A DNA stretch of 64,000 bases from Toxorhynchites rutilus septentrionalis (lineage: Eukaryota > Arthropoda > Insecta > Diptera > Culicidae). Under the pieces are notes generated by a model. It saw only the letters and a program-made list of their open reading frames with translations. It was not told the DNA's origin and did no database searches. Position numbers and translations under genes: made by a program. The stretch spans positions 289,222,089-289,286,088 of the forward strand of contig NC_073746.1 of assembly GCF_029784135.1 (NCBI RefSeq). Direction: 5' to 3'. Positions 34,801 to 46,608 of this stretch are shown in pieces (positions within the stretch are counted from its first letter, which is position 1; every line of letters begins with the position of its first letter).

Positions 34801-35332
34801 TTTTGAATAAGGCCAAAATTGTTTTCTTTAACCTGAGAATGACGGATCTCTATAGCAGAATGTTCGAAAAAGAACCTGAAACTATTGAGAACCAGAGCAG
34901 AGGGTCCAAAGCTCCAAGGAGGATGGGTGTAATAGCTGTTATCCGTGGTTATTATGAAAAGGTTATTATGCTGTGATTAGGAGTTTATCCATTCCTTTGA
35001 ATAAACTCCTAACCACATCACTCACCACAGTGAATCCTGATTCCTACCTCCCCCCACTAACAACTATCCCTTCCATGATATCCGCTAAGGAATCACGCTA
35101 TAGAGGCGACCCTTCTGGCCTTCGGGCGGTGAATATCATACTAACATTCCTTCTCTTCCTCTGGTGACTGTAAGGACGTGGCCGGCGTCGTTATTGACTA
35201 TTCAACGCTCGAATCACCGGAACTTGCACAATGAAAATGATTTGCTACTCCCAAGCGTCATTCGATGTGTTCTACCCAGCTCAAGCTCAAGCTCAAGGCC
35301 AAAGTTTCTTTCTCAATTTTTACAAAAAATTG
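34801..35332. other. Unassigned sequence
   Basis: The frame opened by the Harbinger relic continues to 34976 without recognisable homology. A repeated AAACTCCTAA-like phrase flanks 34977-35010 as a short inverted repeat (TAGGAGTTTAT and ATAAACTCCTA). Nothing else seen. Confidence 0.35.
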
Positions 35333-35343
35333 TAACTCAAATT

Positions 35344-35495
35344 CTTTTTTTTCTATTATAGTGACTTTCAACACATTTCAGCTGGTTCGTCACTTTTACT
35401 TCCATTTTTGGAAGAATGTCGGGAGTGAGAATTGAACTCGTGATCTCTGCGTGAGAGGTATGGATGTTACCACTACGCCAGATCGCCTCCACACC
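35344..35495 (-). repeat. Short tRNA-derived SINE, second good copy
   Basis: Reverse complement of the 17823 element: GGCGATCTGGCGTAGTGG, box B GAGTTCAATTCTCACTCC, and GAAAGTCACTATAATAG with an A/G tail. Duplication TAACTCAAATT at 35333-35343 and 35496-35506. One or two differences from the 17823 copy are visible (for example CTCACGCAG against CTCAAGCAG), so both are fairly young. Confidence 0.88.
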
Positions 35496-35977
35496 TAACT
35501 CAAATTGAATTTTCATGGAAAAATACAATTTTTTGAAAAATTACGCTTTTTCGGCGTAAATTAAACTCTTTTTTCTCAAAAACCTATTCTTTTAAATTCT
35601 CGAAAAAATTATATGAATAGCCAAATAATCACCAACAAGTCAATCCATACATCGGAAAAAGGGCCCTGCTACTCTGCACAATTATGCATGGCTGACATAA
35701 GCATCAATTGTGTTTTCCAATTGAACAAAAATAACAAGAATCATAAAACTCCTCCGGGTCACTTTTGATCGTTAATATTTATCAAATAGAGACAGATTAT
35801 TCTATATAAATTATTCCCAGTCATGATTAGTCAGCTAAAAACAAGACAAAAGCGTTTTATATCACTTAGTGGTGTTGGTGGTTACGTCAACCATGCATAT
35901 TTGGGCAGTACAGAAGAAGTTTTTTTTCTAGCAACTATTTTTTCATGTTATCTTTAGAAAAACGAAAACCCGATGAC

Positions 35978-36335
35978 TTCATGCCAAAGAGAAAAAACAC
36001 AGATAAACAACAACAAATTAGATCTGTTACGAATTAACTCTGACTCGCGAGACTTCACAAAAGCATTCAATACTATGCCACACATTCTCGTTGTTTATAA
36101 GATGAAACTCATGGGCTTCCCGGAACGGATCATGCGGATCTCCGAGTGGATTTTCTCCCACCTCTAGGCAATGTACTCGGTCCGCTGATTTCCAACATCT
36201 TTGTGAACGTCCTGGGAATCCTGCTGTCATCGTTCAACCTCTCGTTCGCAAACTATGTAAAACCGTTTCGGATCGTTTCATCTTCCATGGACTCCGCAAC
36301 CTTGCAAGGTTTTATTCGTAGAATTCGGAGGTAAC
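35978..36335 (+). pseudogene. Non-LTR reverse transcriptase fragment
   Basis: Two frames are needed. The first (to 36167) contains DFTKAFNTMPHILVVYKMKL and MGFPERIM. The second starts inside it and reads LGPLISNIFVNVLGILLSSF, then NLSFANYVKPFRIVSSSM. These match RT blocks around the catalytic Asp of motif A and the FADD box, but FADD has become FANY and part of the sequence before LGPL (the PQG motif) is lost. It is a different family from the relic at 24.8 kb and is inactive. Confidence 0.75.
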
Positions 36336-38769
36336 TTAAGTGATATTATTTTCAGTCTGTATGATATAATGACGATGTTAATAAATAATTGAATAAATAT
36401 TCGAGAAATTATCCGAAGACTTAAGCGATCGAATAAAGTAGATCGAAGTTAAATGGTCAAAATTCTGATCAAAACAACCAAAGAATTCAGTACATGACAA
36501 ACGTCAAATTATTCAAAATCCGTGCAATTCAATACGAAGTGCTACCCAGATACTTAGAGAATGTGACAAAGAACTCTGTGGAAATGTTCCCCCAAAAGTT
36601 TGAAGTACATCACAATTATCACAATTATCAATTCACAAATTCGCCATAAAGATGCACGTATGCAGTCTCCTCTATATAACATCAACATGCACTGGAAATG
36701 AATAGCATTAATAGAAATTAATTAATAAATCACATAAATTCATTTAAAAACTTTTCATAGATCCGGATGAATTCAATACTCAATGGAGAGATCCAAACTT
36801 TTTTTTCGAAATAAATTTCGGTTGTGGTTCTTTCATGGTTTGAGAAGCCTTTTGTACCGATAGTATGCTAGAGCTGACTTTCCCTAGCACTCAAATGAAC
36901 TCAGTAGAGTGAACAACTGTACTTCAGACTAATTTGCTTCCATTTTTGCATACATATATTTGTGAATTTGGCAGAGTTTTCAAAATTGAGAAGAAACGCC
37001 TTTTTCGAACCTTCTATCGCAGACGTTATCTCCGATTTTGTTCCCAAATGTAGGTATACCATTCCCAAAAAATATGTATCTTTTGATTTTTGATCTCTAT
37101 ACAGCAAATGAAAGGTATTCAGATTATAACATGTATGACTCTATTACTAGGAAGAGAGCTATCCTCCCAATATTCTTCGTTTAATATCTTCATTCCGCAG
37201 TCACAATCCTATGTAAGTTAAATTTCTTGTCGCTTGTTATTCGAGTGGAATTCACGTAACATCCCTCCCATTGTTACTGTTCGCAAATAGAGCTATTATG
37301 TAATTGATGTGCTGAAACAGCCAGAAGTTTACAGACGAAACATATTCAAATATTTAAACGGGACAGTAGCAAACATCCAACTTCGATTCCCGTTCCATTC
37401 GTGGAATAGAAGAAAGTTGAAGCACTTTCGGTAGAGCTCAGCAAAAGAATGCCGAAGAATGCCTTTGCTGCGTGATAACTTACAGTTAGAAAACGTCTCA
37501 GATTCCAGACTTTACCCTTTCCAGGTGAACTGAGTTAACACATCACACAGTGTTCTTCTTCTAATCGGATGTTCATCGACACCCACTGACAATCTAATAC
37601 AAATCTTCTCCGCAACAGTGCAAAAAACCCAACTCTTCCAAAGTGTTGACAAATACAATATTACACTACCAGATGTCGTTCTATCGGAATCATCCACTTC
37701 CTCTCAGTGTGGGATTTTTTCGTTGTTGTTCTGGTATTGATATCAACTCCCATTTCGTTTTATAAATAACAAAAAGCATGACGAAGGCCGGCAGCAGTAA
37801 TCACCTATACTATCGATTTCCTTAAAAGAAAGAACAAACGGAAAGTGGGAAACTCAGCAGCAGGCACCGCAATCAAACGAATCGAACAAAACTTCTCCCG
37901 GGGCAAATAAATAATGTGACACTTAAGGATTGTTTCCTGGCTGGTTGGATGAAAGTAAGAAGAAGAAGAAGAAAATCCCTAACCAAAGAACTGGTTAGAC
38001 CGATCAGCGGTGGCATGCGAATCGATAAAACAAAACCGGCGGTGGAATGGGATGTGGTACACAGCATGACGCCAAACGCCGCCTTCAAGTGGGTACCGAC
38101 GGCAAGTCAGATTTGAACACATACTTCGATTTCCTGTGGCTGTGAGCCGAGTTTATTTTTCCTATCGTCAATTGTGACTTCCGCGAGAGAACGAGTGTTG
38201 ATTACACGGAACTTCTTCGGAAGAGTTTGCGTTTGTCATGAATTTAGTCATGCTCATCTGAGGGCTCGCGTACATAACATTGTTGTCGAAGATGATTAAT
38301 GTATCTGTTTTTCCAAAGTAAAAAATTACAAGGGTGTGGTCTAATACACAATTGCGTTGTTGACATAGGACTTCCTTTTTACACAATTCGCCTGTTTCTC
38401 TTTTCGGGTATCATTGTATGAAGTAGGGAAATATAACAATCATATTTAACTCTTTAGTAGAAATCTCCATTGGACCTGTAAAAAGCCATGGTTTAGTCGC
38501 ATCTCGCTACGTGTGAGAATCCAATTTAAAAATATCTAAATTGACACTTAGCCTTAACATGTGTTGTTGACAGACTGCTGGGTAAAACTAGACTGAAATA
38601 GAACTCACATGAGATATTTTCTACTCTCGGCAGATGAATTGTGCCTCGCCGCTACATGAAGCCGGTTTTCATTAGCCGACACGAGACGACACGGCGCTGG
38701 TCAGAAGTAATATTCGATTCGAAAATTTTGTGATGGCTTTGTCTGATCGGACCAGTTATATATATACAC
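36336..38769. other. About 2.4 kb of unassigned sequence
   Basis: No gene or shared repeat could be supported. Short frames occur on both strands at 37.5-38.4 kb without recognisable domains. Confidence 0.4.
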
Positions 38770-39165
38770 ATTAGAGTGCCAAATAAAATGGTCATCTCTC
38801 ATTTTCAAACGGGACTCTCTTAAAAATGTTGATTCCCATGAAAAACTATCCTATGCAAAATATTAACTCAATCAGACTTCAATCACTAGTGTCGCACAGC
38901 CGTCAAAGTTGAGTTCTTTGAAAGCCGAAAATCACCCATGGTACATGAAATAATATTGATACATAATTTATTCAAGTTATATGGAGCACCGAGATCTACT
39001 GTTATCTCGAAAAAAAATTCTATCAAAAATCGATAAAAATCGATGAAGCGCCAAAAAGTTAATTTTTGACAAAAAAAAATGACATAACATACCAGTAAAT
39101 CTCGACGTTTCATGCTATTCTGAGATATTTGGCATCAATTTTTTTTTAAATCTCGATTTTATGTC
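38770..39165. repeat. Diverged palindromic element related to P3
   Basis: Around 38985-39135 CCGAGATCTACTGTTATCTCG and TCTCGACGTTTCATGCNATT lie on the two sides of an AT-rich centre containing AAAATCGATAAAAATCGAT. The same words, with TTTGGCATC next to them, occur in the P3 palindrome at 48.2 and 48.5 kb. Old copy, non-coding. Confidence 0.5.
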
Positions 39166-39487
39166 TCCTCTCTTGGATGATTATTCGACCGTGTCAAAAT
39201 AATATGAAACCATCTTTACTTGTTCATTTTTCACGGAAAAGCTACCGGCACAGATTACTCGTGGCAATGCTAAATCATGGGACAGTTCGCGTAGAGCATC
39301 AGAAGCAATCGGTCGCTTTCCTTCTTCTTTCGCTTTTAAATCCGGACACGTGTGTTCTTTGGAATTCTTTGAGAGAAATAATTTATTAATTATTGTAGAA
39401 CTTATTAACGGGTGCGTCACAAGTAGCGAGACTAAATGGAAACACGATTGATACAAATGTTTTTCATTGATTCAACTATTTATTGTA

Positions 39488-40420
39488 TTTTCACAAGATG
39501 ACCACTACAAGATGGCGCCATGTTTGCAAAATCCTATCAAATGAAAGGACCTAATTTGTAGAATACAATAATTTATGGAAAATGTAATCCAAGATGGCGG
39601 CTATTACAAAATGGCGGATTATATATTTTCTCAAAATCTCATCAATATGGGCATCAAATGAAAGAGATTGAATAGTTAATCATAAAAAATGGAAATCCAA
39701 AATGGCCGCCACTACAAGATGGCGCCAAATTTTTGTTCAAAACCCCATCAATATGAATACAATCATTGATGCAAATCCAAAATGGCCGCCACTAGTTAAT
39801 CCCTTTCGTTTGATACCCATACTGATGGGGTTCTGAGAAAATATGTTATCCGCCATTTTGTAGTGGCCACCATCTTGTATTTACATTCTTCATCAATAAT
39901 TGTATTCTACTAATCAAGCCTTTCAATGATTCTCATGTTGATGGGATTCTGAGAAAATATGTGATCAGCCATTTTGTAGCGGCCGCCATCTTGGATTTAC
40001 ATTTTTAATCAATGACTGTGTTCTACTTTCGTTTGATACCCATATTGATGAGATTTGGAAAAAATATATATAGCACCATTTTGTGCTAGCGGTCATTTTG
40101 GATTTGAATTTTTCATATATATAACTGTGTTCTACTAGTCAAGCCCTTTCCCCATATTGATGGGGTTTAGCGGTCATTTTGGATTTGAATTTTTCATATA
40201 TATAACTGTGTTCTACTAGTCAAGCCCAACCCCATATTGATGGGGTTTAGAGAAAATATTAGATCTGCTATTTTTTAGCGGCCGCGATAAAGGTATGTTC
40301 CAAATTTCAGATCACCCCCTGTTGACCGGAAGGGGGTTAAATTTTTATTAATGTGGGACAGCGCTACAGACAAAGTTACAAAGTTACCCACGTACATACA
40401 AACGGGTCATATAATCGACC
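39488..40420. repeat. Array of about 130-bp units rich in ATGGCGGC, in opposed orientations
   Basis: Left of about 39795 units read AATCCAAAATGGCCGCCACT and ACAAGATGGCGCC. Right of it they read the complement (CCGCCATTTTGTAGTGGCC, CGGCCGCCATCTTGGATTT). Between these blocks each unit has TTCTGAGAAAATATGTNATC, CATCAATAATTGTATTCTAC and CAAGCCCTTTC. A smaller direct duplication covers TTTGGATTTGAATTTTTC to CAAGCCC at about 40100-40150 and 40178-40227. The right end shares a tail with 6376-6670. Non-coding. Confidence 0.75.
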
Positions 40421-40632
40421 CCGTCCTGTGTACCGAAGAGTTTTGCGGTTTCCCGGATCGAAAATCTTTGCTCAACACTCTATACTGAGGCTTCTAACAT
40501 ACCCTTATGCAACCCCTTCAATGAGAAATTTCATCGTCAAATTTTGACCGTCCGGATTTAAAATCATTTTCTGAATGTGCTTTTTATTCCGGACATGGGT
40601 TCGTGAAATTTACATTGATTTTTGATTTTTGA

Positions 40633-42290
40633 CATTTTGACGAAGAACTACGTCTTTCATTAAGGGTGCCAAATCAGAAAACAGGTCACATTTTTATGAA
40701 ATAAAGTTAACGTTAATAACTATTTTTGCCGCGAACGGATTTTGGCGATTTACATACCAAACGAATCCGACATTCCCTAAGATTTGTTTGATATGCTATG
40801 CAATACAATCCCATAGTCTGTATATGCTTTAAATTGATGAAAATTGGAAGCATCCCCATTTCCTCATACATTTGTTGTGCTTTCCCGAACTCAGCTGTCA
40901 ATAAGGAGCAACTCATCGTTGAGCAGCGAAGGGGAAACTGTAAGACGTAAAGTCTCCGTGAACAAAGGAAAAGAAGAAGAACGAAGAGGAATATTTGCCT
41001 AGAGTATAAACAGTTGATCTTGCTGAGGCAAACTCATTCTTCGTGAGGACACCGACTGGGCAACATCGTTTCTGGGAGAGCTGGACGGCGAGGGATCGAA
41101 TGCCTTTCTCAAGGTAATGGGGGTGGAGGAGTAATATGATGGATAAAGTAAAGTTTTCCAAGGACCTTTTTGAAGGTTAGAGACGAATGAACTGAAGAAG
41201 TTTAAAGTCTCTCTAATTCAACAAGCAAGGAAAAGCAATGAATATCGCTTGTTCTTCCTTGTTTTGCGTCATCACATGTCTTCGATTCGGATTGAGCTGT
41301 GGACGCGACCAAGTTACTCACTCGCTTATGTCTCTAGTATTGCAACCATTGCATTAAACTGACGACATTGCATTAAGGTTCTGAGCTACACAATCATCAA
41401 GCTAGGCTATCGTCAGCTCACCAAGAAAATAAATGTAGGTTTCGCATGACGGTAGGAAAACTCTCTCCACAAAGGATGACAGCAAAGCTAATCTAGACTG
41501 CCAATTTTAACAGAAAAGGCTTCTGTTGAGAAGAGCGCAAAGCGGAGATAAGTGTGTGAATATTTAGTGGCTTCAAGCCATCGATATATGGATATTTGTG
41601 TGGGTACGTGCGTGCTCCATAATCCGTACGTAAAAAATAGTTTATCTCGCTACGCTGAAACCCCATTTGTATCTGCTCTCGTTTGCATTGACTCTGTCTA
41701 TTTTGTATGCCATGATGGACGATTGTTTGGTGATGCAAATTATGCAGTCGTGATGATAAATATAAACAAGGAGGGCAGATAGCGGGAGGGGAAATATTTG
41801 CGCTAGGGTATTGGTAATGAATCTCTGCTGAATCAAATATTCAGCCTTTTTCAAGCAGTTAACATTCATTATTTTCTGTCATCATACAAGCTTCGTTGGT
41901 GACTTTGATATTGCATCAATGCTTAGAACTGACGCTACGGCGAAGCAGGTGTTTAGGTTGTACACCAAAATTTTTTTTGGGGATTATCAAGTTATTCAAT
42001 ATTTTATAAAAAGTTATTAATTTACTTGGGTTCCAGTTTTGCGTACCAGTCGCAAAACTACTTTCAACTAGGATTGCATTTGCACTAATCTTGATCATAA
42101 TGAAGCAGTACTCTTTTCGTGGTTGTTAAGATTAGCAGATAGAGTTTATTTCGTTTATTTAGTCACCAGGAAAGTAAATGTCGTTCTGGAATTTTGTATG
42201 TGATTTGGTTTCGCTTGCCAGTAGCAAAACTTTTTCCACCAAGGATGACAGCAAAAAAAACTCATTTCAGGGCGACCAAACTGGTAGAAT
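40633..42290 (+). repeat. R1 dispersed repeat, longest copy
   Basis: Starts TTGACGAAGAACTACGTC. It runs colinear with the copy at 61.7-63.2 kb over CAGGTCACATTTTTATG, AAGTTAACGTTAATAAC, GAGCTGTCAATA-type, AAAGTCTCCGTGAACAAAG, GAGCTGGACGGCGAGGGATC, TTTTCCAAGGACCTTTTTG, AAGCAGTTAACATTCA, GATTGCATTTGCACTAATC and TTAGTCACCAGGAAAGTAA. About 400 bp at 41240-41655 is absent from the 61.7-kb copy. No ORF is conserved between copies. At 42370-42408 the R1 terminal block follows in reverse orientation, so the element might end there with CTACGTCAA as an inverted terminus. Confidence 0.7.
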
Positions 42291-42410
42291 GGTTATGTCA
42301 AAATTTTCGTAGCATTATAAAATAATATCCTCAGTTATAAACAAGCGACTTGAATTAAAGTTCTACGTCAACAATGCAGTCGTGTCTTGAACACAACCTG
42401 CTATATATTT

Positions 42411-43923
42411 TTTATATATAGGGGTGGTGGGGGGAATACGGACATGTTAAGAAGAACCTATATTATATCTTTCGAAACTCATGTTTCCCCAAACTTAAAT
42501 GCAGTTTCTTGCAATTCAATATGCTATTTTTCGAATTAATGGACCAAATGTTTAACAAAAAAGTGTTTTTTTTTACTGAAAGTGAAACAGATCGGAAAGT
42601 AGAACATTTGTACATATAGTGAGGGGAATATGGATAGGTTTGCAATATTTACGTATGTATATCTTCGAAATTTTATGAAAGTATGGGAACAGGGTTGAGA
42701 ACATATGAGAACTAACGATGAAATAAGTATAACCAAACAATTTATAATTTCTCGATTATGTCAAGAACGGCCGTCGACAAGCCAAGTAATCCGAATTGAC
42801 GTTGCCGAAGCCAAGCGCTTAATTTTTTATGAATAATGCGGACGGTAAAGTGTTAAGTTCGATTTCAAGCACGCATTGATGTACTAGGGCACATGAACCA
42901 GAAAGAGCTATGCCAGTACCCGAAGTCTCCATCGAATTCAAAATTTAAAATAAAGGGTAATAGGCATCTCCACCTGATTTGAAAATTTGAAATAACTCAT
43001 GCCAACCAAATTTTTGAAAAATCTGGAAAATTGAAAAAAAAAATGCATAAAGCTGGAATAAACTGAAAAAAAGCTTGAATAATTGTTTTTCTTAAATTTT
43101 TTTTTTCAATTATGTTCACATTAACAATAAAAATAAAAATATACAGTGACAGTGTCAACATGTTAGCAAAAATCAACCGGCAAACGTTAGGCCCTAGGCA
43201 AACGAATGCCGTCCGACGCTCGCTAACGCTCTGTCGAACCTAACTGAAGGATTTCGACCCCATTACATTGGCCTCATAATAAATTTTATTGCGAAAAAAA
43301 TAAATTCATAATGAAAATGAATTTATTTCAATACGTGAGTACCGTAACATTTTTAATTTTCTTTATCCTCTTTGTGATCATACATTTTAACATTACACTT
43401 TCGTTTTATATTTTGTGTCGTTGTAACTAATCCTGACCGTTCTGTATGCATACTCACATAATGCTTGGAAGCTGGGATTCTTCGTATAGTTTTTGTTCCA
43501 ATTCTATTTCTTAGTTTTGTTTCGTTCAATTTGTATGCTGAATATATTCGATCGCAGACATTCGGAAGACTTTGTAGAAGCGAAACAGTTGACAGATGCT
43601 ACCTTTCTATGACATTAGTTGGATCAATTACTGTTTGCAGAGCGCAATGTAAAAACTTATCGAATCAGTCATCAATTCAGCAATTCAATTCGATTCTGAA
43701 ATTTTACATACGGACAAATATCCATGGATCAACTTTTCAGTCGCGTCACCTACATAAACATTATCCAAACTGACATAATTTTTATTATCGAACTGTACGT
43801 GGTTCAGAATGATTATATTTTTCATACAGTCTGCCTTAAAAAAAGTTATCCAAAAGTGTCCTGACTATTCTTGAAATATTCAAATGATAAGTGAATAGTT
43901 TCGGATATTCGCTTATGTTAATA
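42411..43923. other. Unassigned AT-rich sequence
   Basis: GGGGGGAATACGGACATG (42430) and GAGGGGAATATGGATAGG (42622) are similar phrases about 190 bp apart and may be repeat-derived. A 102-codon frame at 43465-43773 has an N-terminal hydrophobic stretch but no recognisable domain. No gene is supported. Confidence 0.35.
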
Positions 43924-44107
43924 TTGCTCACCATGCTTGGAGTATAAGACAAGAAAGTTAATCAATAAATCATTATGGTAAAGGACTCACGTAGCTCTTA
44001 TTTTCTTGAACAATTTTGCTCACCATGCTTGGAGTATAAGACAAGAAAGCTAATCATTAAATCATTATGGTAAAAGACTCACGTAGTTCTTATTTACTTG
44101 AACAACC
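43924..44107. repeat. Two-copy 92-bp tandem duplication
   Basis: 43924-44015 and 44016-44107 both read TTGCTCACCATGCTTGGAGT, AAGACAAGAAAG, CATTATGGTAAA and ACTCACGTAG to CTTGAACAA, with a handful of substitutions. Confidence 0.9.
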
Positions 44108-44629
44108 AAAATAAATTCCGAGCGGTTTGTAGCGTTCCAATATACGTTTGACAACACTTTCCAATGACATTCATTGCGTGGCTGACGATTGAAGCATTTT
44201 CAAGGGTTTCAACTCTAAAAGAATTTTAATTTCATCAAACTTAGTGCTTCGTAACTGATTATAGCTGAGATAGGAGTAAATATTCTTACACAACTACTCG
44301 ATTCTTTCATATAATGCCCACAGAACCTTACTATGTCAAACACATTCTAGTGTAAACAAGTATGGGCCCAAAGAGTAGAATTTGGGAGAGTAAAACATTT
44401 GAAAATGACGAAAAAATAAAAAAAAAACTGGATAGAACTGTAGAAATTTGAAAAAAAACTGGAGATTTTGTGTCTTTGACTACTTTGCTGGCATACTTTA
44501 AAAAACTGTACGATATCCAAGAAAAAATTGTAGGTTGGCAACACTGCCCATAACCCATTTGGAGAAAAATCTAGTTACTCGAAAGTTCCGCGTGCTTCAA
44601 TTAAGCATAAATGTTCAGCGATTAAACTT
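44108..44629. other. Unassigned sequence upstream of the LINE relic
   Basis: No feature supported. Runs of A around 44420 and 44450 give T-rich minus-strand frames without meaning. Confidence 0.35.
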
Positions 44630-45544
44630 CGTGTCAGTGAACCTATGAGGAGCGACTGCTATCCAATCCTGATCAATCTCGGCGAGTCTCAGCCAGAGAC
44701 CTCGCGAAGACCACGCTGGGATAGGGCGAGACGAAAAATTAAATGACAATGTGCCAAACGATGTTACAGAACTCCTGGGTATTCTACACAACGCAGCTAC
44801 TGAGACTGTCTTAAAAACAAATTTGATTCATTGATGGTCTCCAGAAACTAAAGGCGGGATAAAAGCGAGAAGAAAAACGCATCGTGTGGCCAAGCGTTTT
44901 CCACCTTAGCATCCAGATATATTTTGGAATATTTCAAAGACCTTTCTGCACTCCGACAGTCTCAAACCACCTTTACGCGAAGAAATGTTTCGATAGATCT
45001 ACTGGAAAACGTTCTGGTTCTAAACGACTCCGAACCGACATTCGTCAATCAATCATTCTACATAGCAAAACTTAATCAAGCACCGGCCGATAGCAAAGGA
45101 AACTCCGCCGGTCCAGATGATATCTGATACTCCACGCTATAACGCCTCCCTCCAATAGCCAAAACCACCGTTCTCAGCATACTGAATAAGTTCTAGCTGG
45201 TCCATCGTGGAAACAACACTTCATTACGGCACAGAACTCCTATCCTCAGTAACTAAGTTACTTGTAAAGCAACTAGTTTCAACATACAACGAGGCAATCC
45301 GTACCGAATCATGCTTGCTGCCTTCGACTGTTGCTGATGCCGCCTGTGCGGATTTGGGGATTCTTCCTATCTCACATGTTGAATATATACTGAGATAGTT
45401 TAGTTAGCCAGTGGTTTATCAAATTAGTATTGCAATCTCATCCTGCCACCAATATGCGAACTCCCTCACTGTGGTCCGAGGAACTGGAGTTTCCCCGAAA
45501 TCCAAGACGATGATAATATTTGAGGCAAGTTCAAAACTAGAGAT
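44630..45544 (+). pseudogene. I-clade-like LINE relic, 5' piece
   Basis: Translated blocks in several frames: SDCYPILINLGESQPETSRR, the end of an apurinic-type endonuclease domain (S-D-x-x-P-I); FYIAKLNQAPADSKGNSAGP with DDI, the linker before the RT; IAKTTVLSILNKF; PSWKQHF; and YGTELLSS..LVSTYNEAIRTESCLLPS..ADAACADLGILP, the region after the RT core. The RT core with its catalytic box is absent, and stops and frameshifts are frequent. The piece is cut at 45544 by a hAT-like insertion and its reading frame resumes at 49469 in the RNase H part. Confidence 0.75.
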
Positions 45545-46608
45545 CAGGGCTCGGCAAAGTCATATTCAACTGAGGATAGTTAGCGGACTATGAAGAAATT
45601 TGCATTCCTATTCAATAGGGAATAAGTTTTGGCTTCCTCCAGCAGTTTCTCCGTCAACATGACTCAACAGTCTTTCGGGCGTTTTATTGCCATCTCACTC
45701 TACGACTCGTCTATCGTATTTCATTCTTCTCCGTCAAATGGACTCCAATGCATATTGAAGTGACTCCCCCCAAAGTGAACGCACGTATCACGTATGCTTG
45801 TACCGATGTTTGAGTTCAACGTGGTTTAACATATACTGTAGGTGAGCTCGATTTTTTCGTATCGTACACGAAAATTAGTCACACATATAAAATAGCGTGC
45901 AGTGTTGTGTTCAGAAACGCTGACAAATTTGTAAATTTTTTTTATATAAACCCATTTTTATATATGCTTTTTCACAAAATTATCACTCGGAGACAAAGTG
46001 AACAATTTGTTTACAATTCCTCCCAAACTGTACACATTACTAATACTACACGAGGACCTTTATAGCATACCTGATAATTGTCTAAGTTCGTTAGTTTGAG
46101 TTCACCGCAGGGATGCCAGGTATTATTTTCAAATGTTTGGCCATGGAACGAAAAAATGTCTTCATATGTCTTCACAATCATATGGGAGGAAAATAAACCT
46201 TACATTTAAACAAAGTTTGATAGCTTATTCAATGCTTATTCTAGGTTGTATTGTTATATAGCGCATTTCATTAAACTTACCTTGAGGTTTTGTAGTTTAT
46301 TTCAATAAATGTGAACAAAGCATATACTGCGCAGCTGCGAACAATATTTGATGAGTTTAGAAATTATAATTGACTTGATAGACCGATGATTGAGTTAATA
46401 TAGATCCAGTTCTTACACAAAAACGGAACTGTGATAACTTAGTTCGTTTATTTCAGTTCAAAAGTTTTTGTTGTAACTCAAAACCATATCAATAAAACTG
46501 ATCATGTAACCCAAGAACCTTCGATTTGTGAAGTGGTCGTTTGAAAAAATCTAGGTATCTAGGTATCTATGGTATAGTATAGGCCCAACTAGTAAAAATA
46601 TAAAAATA

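Noticed and set aside
39488..40300. CRISPR-like array
   Set aside because: Units are long, variable, in both orientations and without unique spacers; the sequence is eukaryotic.
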